Of a stretch of 29,617 nt of DNA, positions 24,409 to 29,617 are shown one piece after another. The notes beneath the pieces are model-generated. The model was given only the letters and a program-made list of their open reading frames with translations, was not told where the DNA came from and did no database searches. The position numbers and the translations under genes are program-made. The DNA lies in assembly GCA_036398775.1 (NCBI GenBank), contig DASWOJ010000172.1, positions 1 through 29,617 of the forward strand, read 5' to 3'. The stretch is from DASWOJ01 sp036398775. GTDB lineage: Bacteria; Pseudomonadota; Alphaproteobacteria; Acetobacterales; Acetobacteraceae. Every line of letters starts with the position of its first letter. Within the stretch, counting starts at the first letter, position 1.

Positions 24409-24911
24409 TGGAGGAACGTGCTGTTCTGGCGGGTGGCTGCTTCTGGGGAATGCAGGACCTCATCCGCAAGCTGCCTGGCGTGATCTCTACGCGTGTCGGC
24501 TACACCGGCGGAGAAGTGTCGAGAGCGACCTACCGCAATCACGGCAGCCATGCAGAGGCGATTGAGATCATCTTCGACCCGGCGAAGATCACCTATCGCA
24601 ATGTGCTGGAGTTCTTCTTCCAGATCCACGACCCGACGACGCCCAACCGGCAAGGCAATGACAGCGGGCTCAGCTACCGCTCGGCGATCTTCTATACGGA
24701 CTCTGAGCAGAAGGCTGTCGCCGAGGACACGATTGCTGATGTCGAGGCATCTGGCTTGTGGCCCGGCAAAGTCGTGACGGAAGTTTGTCCGGTTGGACCG
24801 TTCTGGGAGGCTGAGCCCGAGCACCAGGATTATCTGGAGCGCATCCCAAACGGCTACACCTGCCATTTCATCCGACCAGGCTGGAAATTGCCGCGCCGCG
24901 CCGCCGCCTGA
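24405..24911 (+). CDS. msrA: Peptide-methionine (S)-S-oxide reductase MsrA
   Basis: A 168-residue partner repair enzyme for methionine-S-sulfoxide. The catalytic motif AGGCFWG gives Cys12. Further landmarks are VGYTGGEVSRATYRNHGSHAEAIEI, FFFQIHDPTTPNRQGNDSGLSYRSAIFY and TEVCPVGPFWEAEPEHQDYLE, all standard. A resolving Cys at the far C-terminus is not evident; Cys in YTCHFIRP near residue 154 could serve. ATG 24405 overlaps the msrB stop (ATGA) and is followed immediately by a second ATG. The pair protects methionine in both stereochemical forms and lies near a decayed free-methionine-sulfoxide-reductase-like gene. Confidence 0.96.
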   Translation: MMEERAVLAGGCFWGMQDLIRKLPGVISTRVGYTGGEVSRATYRNHGSHAEAIEIIFDPAKITYRNVLEFFFQIHDPTTPNRQGNDSGLSYRSAIFYTDSEQKAVAEDTIADVEASGLWPGKVVTEVCPVGPFWEAEPEHQDYLERIPNGYTCHFIRPGWKLPRRAAA

Positions 24912-24920
24912 GGGGCTGCG

Positions 24921-24946
24921 GCCGGGCCGACACCGCCCGACCCGGC
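24921..24946 (+). terminator. Possible hairpin downstream of msrA
   Basis: Ten bases after the msrA stop, GCCGGG (24921-24926) can pair with CCCGGC (24941-24946); alternative inner pairings (GGGC with GCCC) also exist. No T-tract follows, so this is at best a weak or Rho-assisted terminator. Confidence 0.25.
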
Positions 24947-25373
24947 AATTGGGCAGGTCGGCAGCCGTCCTGCACGGAGCAGACATATGGACGTAGTCGC
25001 CCCAGCCCCGCTCGGAGTTCAGGCAATGCGGATGCAGACCGGGCGTCCGCGCTCCAGCAGGCGGTTGAGCCAAACAGGTGGGGACGCCTCAGCCGCTGGG
25101 CTTCGACCTTGGTGCCATGCGATGGTGCTTCGGACTTCACACCCTTGTTCTCCGTGGCCTTGGTCATCTTCGGACAATTCGTCATGCTGCATCTTGGGGT
25201 TAAGCGAAACCTGGGGTAGGCAGCCAATTAGGGTTCAGTACGTTACTCGAAGGACGGCGGCGGCGCAGCCTTAGTTACCGGACCTCCTTCCGCCCCTTGG
25301 CCCGATGGCAACTCCACTATTCCTGGGTCCCGCGCCCGTATAGGTCCACAATCAGCGATCGCGGCAGGGCAGC
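24947..25373. other. Gene-free stretch between convergent msrA and the MFS gene
   Basis: About 430 bases without a supportable gene. Frames on both strands are short or biased. A string near 25193-25240 (GGGGTTAAGCGAAACC, then CAGCCAATTAGGGTT) is less GC-rich than its surroundings and looks like foreign or element-end sequence, but no element could be identified. Confidence 0.4.
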
Positions 25374-26612
25374 TTAACCGTTATTCATTGAGTTGCGTTT
25401 ACCAGACGAGATGGCAAGGATCACGCCAGCGACAGCAATAAGGCCTAAGGCCAAGGCGCATGCTCCATGCCAGCCTGCCACATGCCAGGCCGTGGTCCCG
25501 GCCAATGATCCGAATGCTCCGCCGCCAAATACCCCAACCATGTAAACGGTATTGACCCGGGCCCTGATAGCAGCCCCAAGCGCGAAAATTCGGGTCTGAT
25601 TGGCAATCTGACCGCTTTGAAGACCGAAATCCAGCAAATTGACAGCAACCACCAACGCCAGAATTGACGCTGCTCCAAAGCTCCCTGCGATCACAAACGC
25701 GGAAGCGGCGCAGACCAACGAGGCAACGTTGACCCAGCCCGACCCAACCCGGTCGGCAAGGCGACCTGCAACCGGCGCCAGAATCGCGCCGGGCGCACCC
25801 CACAGGCCGAATAGACCGGTCGCGGCTGCGCCAAGTCCAAACACCGGCGACGCCAGATGAAAGGCCAATGTTGACCAGAAAACCGAGAAGGCACCGAAGA
25901 CGCAGAAACCGAGCGCCATCGAGGTGCGAACCGAACTGCATCGCAGGAGTGGCAGCAAGGAGCGCAGCAACGACGCATAAGACAGGCCTTGACCGCGCGC
26001 GCCCAAGGGTAAAAAGCCTGGCAGGACGAAGAACAGCGTGCCCGTTCCGATTGCTGCCACGAAGAACGGCGCCCGCCATGTCCCGGAAACGGAGGCAACC
26101 GCACCAGATACGGTTCGGGACAATAGGATGCCCAAGATAAAGCCTGTTTGCAGAGATGCAATGACCCGGCCGCGACGCTCCGGTAACACCAGCGAGGTGG
26201 CGAGTGGGACGAGGATCTGCGGGACCACCGTTGCGGCCGCAAACACCAGGCTTGCCGCTATTAGGACGATGATGCCGGGTGCCGCAGCGGCCAGCACCAA
26301 CCCGCCCGCGGTCGCCACGATGAGCCATCGCAGCAAACGCCTCGGATTGGCGATGTCGGCCAGCGGAACCAGCAGCAGGATGCCCAACGCGTAACCGACC
26401 TGGGCCGCGACGGTCACCAAGCCGGCAATTGGCTCGGCGACGTGGAGACTACGCGCGATTTCGTGCAGCAGCGGCTGGCAGATGTAGAGGTTGCCGACCA
26501 TGATGCCGCATGTGAGGGCGTAAACGAACACCGTCCCGCGGCGGCCAGAGGGCGGCAGCACAACCTCCCGACCGTCCGGCTCGCTTCCATTTGCTGTGTC
26601 GGGAGGTCTCAT
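25374..26612 (-). CDS. Major facilitator superfamily exporter
   Basis: A 412-residue inner-membrane transporter with about 12 predicted segments. The start at 26612 follows a purine-poor region; upstream in-frame codons belong to a decayed neighbouring gene, so a longer protein is not credible. N-terminal landmarks: GTVFVYALTCGIMVGNLYICQPLLHEIARSLHV, then VTVAAQVGYALGILLLVPLADIANPRRLL, which contains the MFS loop 2-3 'G.l.Dr...rr' equivalent in degraded form. NLYYxQPLL-type wording is typical of YnfM/Bcr-like or sugar-efflux-type proteins annotated as MFS. The second half has APVAGRLADRVGSG, a second copy of the same loop motif. The substrate is unknown; drug or metabolite efflux is likely. 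Confidence 0.9.
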   Translation of the reverse strand: MRPPDTANGSEPDGREVVLPPSGRRGTVFVYALTCGIMVGNLYICQPLLHEIARSLHVAEPIAGLVTVAAQVGYALGILLLVPLADIANPRRLLRWLIVATAGGLVLAAAAPGIIVLIAASLVFAAATVVPQILVPLATSLVLPERRGRVIASLQTGFILGILLSRTVSGAVASVSGTWRAPFFVAAIGTGTLFFVLPGFLPLGARGQGLSYASLLRSLLPLLRCSSVRTSMALGFCVFGAFSVFWSTLAFHLASPVFGLGAAATGLFGLWGAPGAILAPVAGRLADRVGSGWVNVASLVCAASAFVIAGSFGAASILALVVAVNLLDFGLQSGQIANQTRIFALGAAIRARVNTVYMVGVFGGGAFGSLAGTTAWHVAGWHGACALALGLIAVAGVILAISSGKRNSMNNG

Positions 26613-26649
26613 TTGGACCGCCGGCCGACATTGTGGATGAAGGTCTGAT

Positions 26650-26880
26650 GACTGCGCCCGCGGTGGCGTAAAGCCTTGCAATGCCCTCGGTTTCCGTTTG
26701 ATCGCCAGAGCCGAACCGGGCCACCACCGGGCTGTCCAGGTCGAGCAGGCCGATGGCGCGAACGTCCGGGAACAAGGGGCCGAGCAAGTTCCGATCGGCA
26801 TGCGGCATTACAGGCGCGAGGATCGGCGAAGGCGCGGACGTCCTCGACCAGTATGGATTGTTGCCGTTCCCCGGCCACTC
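26650..26880 (-). pseudogene. Frameshifted GAF-domain remnant resembling free methionine-R-sulfoxide reductase
   Basis: The 357-base interval before the MFS gene is not empty. On the minus strand one frame reads SILVEDVRAFADPRACNAAC then RSELARPL (about 26858-26785). A second frame continues as PLFPDVRAIGLLDLDSPVV then ARFGSGDQTETEGIARLY (about 26790-26670). Joined across one frameshift they follow the fRMsr/GAF pattern 'v.DVhaFpgHiaCd.aS.SEivvPlf.dg..iGVLDlDSp...RFd..D...le.ia'. The His-Ile before the catalytic Cys is lost and the N-terminus is missing. This is a decayed gene. The family assignment is by motif memory. Confidence 0.55.
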
Positions 26881-26969
26881 TGCGGACCTCACGGCTTGGT
26901 CCAGTCTGTTTACAAGCCGATTTGTCCTGTGGAAGTTCAGTTCGGCGCCACTCAGCCACCCGCCAGACC

Positions 26970-27965
26970 CTAACGGTCTGCGTCGGCCATCCGCCAACTC
27001 ACAGTGACATCGTCGAGCTTGCTCTTGAGGTCGTCCGGCAGCGGTCCCTGTTCCGCCGCGGCAAGGCTGTCAGCCAGTTGTTCCGGCCGGCTGGCGCCGA
27101 TGATCGGCGCCGTGATTGCGGGATTTGAGATGACCCACCGCATTGCCATAGTTGTCATGCTCATCGCCGCATCCTTGGCGATCTTGCGCAGCGCCTCGAT
27201 GGCCTCGAACTGCTGTCCGTGCCAGTAGCGTTCCTGGTAGCGCGCACCGGCAGTGCCGAGTTGAAAGCGAGAGCCCTCAGGAGGGGCTTCCTTGCTGTCG
27301 TGCTTACCCGTCAGCAAACCGCCAGCCAGCGGATTGTAGGTAATGACGGCGACGGACTCCTCCGCGCAAAGCGGCAGCAGATCGCGTTCGAAGGTGCGGA
27401 ACAGCAGATTGTATCGCGGCTGAACGGACTCGATCCGCATCAGGGATTTCACCTCGCTTCGCCCGATTGCGCGGGCAATTTTGTAGGCCGGCCAATTCGA
27501 CACGCCGACATAGCGCGCCTTGCCATGGCGCACGACGGTGTCGAGCGCCTCGAGCGCTTCGTCCATGGGCGTATGCGGATCGTAGCTGTGGAGCTGGTAG
27601 AGATCGACGTAATCAGTGCCGAGCCTGCGCAGCGACGCATCAATGGCGCCCAGTATGTGCTTGCGCGACATGCCTTGGTCCCAGGGCTTGGGACCCATGG
27701 AGCCGACGCACTTCGTCGCAAGGACAAACTCGTGGCGCTTGCCTTTCAGCCAGCCGCCGACGATCTCCTCCGTCCGCCCGGCGGTGTTATGACCGCCACC
27801 CAGCGGATAGACGTCGGCTGCGTCCAGGAAATCGATGCCGCCCGCGGAAGCGGTATCCAGGATGGAATGACTCTGGGCCTCGTCGCATTGCAGACCGAAA
27901 GTCATCGTCCCGAGACAGAGCTTCGAAACGTGCAACCCGGTCCGGCCGAAGGGGGTGTGCTGCAT
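26970..27965 (-). CDS. Aldo/keto reductase (YajO/YhdN-like)
   Basis: A 331-residue NADPH-dependent TIM-barrel oxidoreductase. TTGGAG lies 7 bases before ATG 27965. The catalytic tetrad is Asp48 and Tyr53 (FLDAADVY), Lys85 (LATKCVG) and His126 (YQLHSYD). Landmarks: GLHVSKLCLGTMTFGLQ, SLRRLGTDYVDLYQLHSYDPHTPMDEALEALD, YVGVSNWPAYKI, and the NADP-binding IIGASRPEQLADSL near the C-terminus. This wording belongs to the larger YajO/YhdN-like group that includes 2-carbonyl and sugar-aldehyde reductases. It lies 33 bases downstream of a second, different aldo/keto reductase on the same strand and is probably cotranscribed with it. The physiological substrate is not known. Confidence 0.94.
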   Translation of the reverse strand: MQHTPFGRTGLHVSKLCLGTMTFGLQCDEAQSHSILDTASAGGIDFLDAADVYPLGGGHNTAGRTEEIVGGWLKGKRHEFVLATKCVGSMGPKPWDQGMSRKHILGAIDASLRRLGTDYVDLYQLHSYDPHTPMDEALEALDTVVRHGKARYVGVSNWPAYKIARAIGRSEVKSLMRIESVQPRYNLLFRTFERDLLPLCAEESVAVITYNPLAGGLLTGKHDSKEAPPEGSRFQLGTAGARYQERYWHGQQFEAIEALRKIAKDAAMSMTTMAMRWVISNPAITAPIIGASRPEQLADSLAAAEQGPLPDDLKSKLDDVTVSWRMADADR

Positions 27966-27998
27966 TATTGCTCCAAACGTGATGGTGGATGGCGCCGT

Positions 27999-28985
27999 TC
28001 AATGATTGAGCGCGCTCATCCCCTCGGGTGCATAGCGTTCGCCGGTGGCCGCGCCAACCGGGAGCGCGTGCTCGATCGCCGCAAGCTCCTCCTGGCTCAG
28101 GACAATGTCCGCGGCCTGCACGTTCTCTTCGAGATAGCGGACCTTCTTCGTGCCGGGAATAGGAATGATCTCATTGCCTTGCGCGAGCACCCATGCCAAG
28201 GCCAACTGAGCCGGCGTGCAGCCCTTCACCGTCGCGATTGCGTTGATTTTTCTGACCAGGTCAAGGTTTGCAGCAAACGCGGCCCCCTGGAAGCGCGGCG
28301 AGGTGCGGCGCCAATCATCCGGGTCCAGATCGTCAACCGACTTGATCTGCCCGGTCAGGAAGCCTCGGCCAAGCGGACTGTATGGAACGAAGCCGATGCC
28401 CAGCTCACGCAGCAGCGGCAGGATCTCGTCCTCGGGATCACGCGACCACAGCGAGTATTCAGTTTGCAACGCCGTAATCGGATGCACGGCATGGGCCCGG
28501 CGGATCGTTGCTGGTGAAGCCTCCGACAGGCCAAGGTAACGGACCTTGCCGGCCTGCACCAATCCCGCCATCGCGCCCACCGTGTCCTCGATCGGCGTGT
28601 TCGGGTCAACACGGTGCTGGTAGTAAAGATCAATCACGTCCACTCCGAGCCGCTTGAGGCTGGCGTCGCAGGCGCTGCGCACATAGTCCGGCTTGCCGCT
28701 GATGCCGGTTCGCTTGCCATCGGGTCCCCAGGTATTGGCGAACTTGGTCGCGATGAACACCTGGTCGCGTATGGGCTTCAACTCGCGCCCGACCAGTACC
28801 TCGTTGGCGCCGTTGGCATAAGCATCGGCGCTGTCGAAGAACGTCACGCCGAGCTCGACGGCCCGATGCAGCGTTCTGACACTCTCATCGCCGTCCCGTC
28901 CGCCGTAGAACGCCGACATGCCCATGCAGCCCAGGCCGACGGCGGATATCTCGGGGCCGTTGCGGCCCAACTTGCGTGTTTTCAT
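27999..28985 (-). CDS. Aldo/keto reductase (AKR13-like)
   Basis: A 328-residue aldo/keto reductase. GAGGAA stands about 8 bases before ATG 28985. The tetrad is Asp51 and Tyr56 (FFDSADAYANG), Lys81 (IATKFAN) and His124 (YYQHRVDP). KLGRNGPEISAVGLGCMGMS and GLSEASPATIRRAHAVHPITALQTEYSLWSRDPE are highly characteristic of the AKR13/PLR-like group, and IPIPGTKKVRYLEENV provides the cofactor site. It is not a duplicate of its downstream neighbour; the two share only the fold-level motifs. Upstream, after 26 bases, ends a short-chain dehydrogenase gene on the same strand, so all three may form one transcript for carbonyl reduction. Confidence 0.95.
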   Translation of the reverse strand: MKTRKLGRNGPEISAVGLGCMGMSAFYGGRDGDESVRTLHRAVELGVTFFDSADAYANGANEVLVGRELKPIRDQVFIATKFANTWGPDGKRTGISGKPDYVRSACDASLKRLGVDVIDLYYQHRVDPNTPIEDTVGAMAGLVQAGKVRYLGLSEASPATIRRAHAVHPITALQTEYSLWSRDPEDEILPLLRELGIGFVPYSPLGRGFLTGQIKSVDDLDPDDWRRTSPRFQGAAFAANLDLVRKINAIATVKGCTPAQLALAWVLAQGNEIIPIPGTKKVRYLEENVQAADIVLSQEELAAIEHALPVGAATGERYAPEGMSALNH

Positions 28986-29011
28986 TGTTTAGATTCCTCG
29001 ACGCGTCCGGG

Positions 29012-29617
29012 CTAGCCGCTTGCTTCGGGAAAATCGGCGCCGAGCGTCGTTGCTTCCCAAGCGTCGAAGTTCTCCTTCAGCGCCACGAGCTTCTTGCGGC
29101 CGATCTCAAGCGCGGGCTTGCCCAGCACGAGGTGCAGCGGGGGTTCCGCAGATTGCACCGCGGTGATGATCGCCTCGGCGGCCCGCACCGGGTCGCCTTG
29201 CTGCTTGCCGCTGCGTGCCTCGGTCTGGGAGCGGCGGACGCCCGCCGTTGCTTCATAGTCCTCGATGCGCGTGCCAGACTGCTTGATGGACGGCCCGGCC
29301 CAGTTGGTGCGGAACGGACCCGGCTCGACGATGACGACCTTGATGCCGAGCGGGGCGACTTCCTGCGCCAGCGACTCGGACAGTCCTTCGACCGCGTATT
29401 TGGTGGCGTGATAGTAGCCGGTCGCGGGGAAGCTCGCGAGGCCGCCGATGGACGAGATGTTGACGATGCAGCCGCTCCGCCGTGCACGCATACCGGGAAG
29501 CACGGCGCGAGTCATCGCGGCTAGGCCGAAGAAGTTGGCCTCGAATATGGCCCGGATTTCCCGGCCCTCGCCCTCCATCCCGACAGGTGAGGATGGACAG
29601 CACCGGGCCGAGCTTGT
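29012..29617 (-). CDS. Short-chain dehydrogenase/reductase, C-terminal part (5' end lost or outside window)
   Basis: The frame is open to the right edge of the window. From about 29578 it reads EGEGREIRAIFEANFFGLAAMTRAVLPGM, then IVNISSIGGLASFPATGYYHATKYAVEGLSESLA. This contains the SDR catalytic Ser (NISS) and the YxxxK pair (Tyr-His-Ala-Thr-Lys). EVAPLGIKVVIVEPGPFRTNW is the usual strand after the catalytic helix. The Rossmann GxxxGxG motif and the NNAG motif would normally precede; the 13 codons before residue EGEG do not resemble that region in any frame. The gene therefore looks interrupted or 5'-truncated near 29580, though only the sequence beyond 29617 can settle this. The subfamily resembles oxidoreductases with the 'FGlla.TravLP.Mr' helix. 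Confidence 0.75.
   Translation of the reverse strand, partial: TSSARCCPSSPVGMEGEGREIRAIFEANFFGLAAMTRAVLPGMRARRSGCIVNISSIGGLASFPATGYYHATKYAVEGLSESLAQEVAPLGIKVVIVEPGPFRTNWAGPSIKQSGTRIEDYEATAGVRRSQTEARSGKQQGDPVRAAEAIITAVQSAEPPLHLVLGKPALEIGRKKLVALKENFDAWEATTLGADFPEASG

Noticed and set aside
24868..25227. Minus-strand frame of 119 codons with a lysine-rich start (MTKATENKGVKSEAP)
   Set aside because: Only a short patch looks protein-like, it overlaps the msrA end, has no ribosome-binding site and no family I recognise.
27219..28517. Plus-strand open frame of about 430 codons
   Set aside because: Antisense to the two aldo/keto reductases, which have complete catalytic tetrads and ribosome-binding sites.

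Overview
This looks like chromosomal DNA of a high-GC alphaproteobacterium. The style (many ABC importers, a PQQ-type sorbosone dehydrogenase homologue, ATGA-coupled genes, strong G/C third-position bias) suggests the Rhodospirillales/Acetobacteraceae. That placement is inference; no rRNA or marker gene is present to fix it. I see no tRNA, rRNA, CRISPR array, phage module or intact insertion sequence. The window is a mosaic of catabolic and transport cassettes separated by short stretches carrying decayed genes.

Left part (1-5,400). A dipeptide/nickel-type ABC importer (two permeases and a family 5 binding protein) runs on the minus strand, and its last visible gene encodes a glutamine-amidotransferase-like protein with no nucleophile cysteine at the expected elbow. 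A PfkB/ribokinase-family kinase is transcribed divergently from it. Between the kinase and the next cassette lies a frameshifted remnant of what looks like a ROK-family kinase.

Ureide cassette (5,405-10,764, plus strand). An allantoinase/dihydropyrimidinase-like amidohydrolase is followed by an N-carbamoyl-D-amino-acid hydrolase with its Glu-Lys-Cys triad, then by a complete polar-amino-acid ABC importer (binding protein, ATPase, two permeases). A good -24/-12 (sigma-54-type) element sits just before the binding-protein gene. Together these would import a cyclic or linear ureide (hydantoin or carbamoyl amino acid), open the ring and remove the carbamoyl group.

Middle (10,765-13,608). A YadG/YadH-type ABC-2 transporter is flanked by two decayed transposase fragments, one IS5-like and one of a different DDE-type family.

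LeuCDB/NitT-TauT operon (13,609-19,549, minus strand). leuC-leuD-leuB are tightly coupled and followed within about 30 bp by a NitT/TauT-type ABC importer (binding protein, ATPase, permease). LeuD carries a non-canonical substrate-region motif. The best reading is a six-gene unit that takes up an organic acid and processes it by isopropylmalate-type isomerisation and oxidative decarboxylation. I consider this the most interesting system in the window. Ordinary leucine biosynthesis remains the alternative.

Right part (19,592-29,617). This holds a truncated binding-protein remnant, a succinate-semialdehyde-type aldehyde dehydrogenase, a PQQ-type sorbosone dehydrogenase homologue, an ISAs1-family transposase remnant, and a coupled msrB-msrA pair. 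An MFS exporter follows, with a frameshifted free-methionine-sulfoxide-reductase-like GAF remnant next to it. Two different aldo/keto reductases and the C-terminal part of a short-chain dehydrogenase reach the right edge. The theme is aldehyde and oxidative-damage handling.
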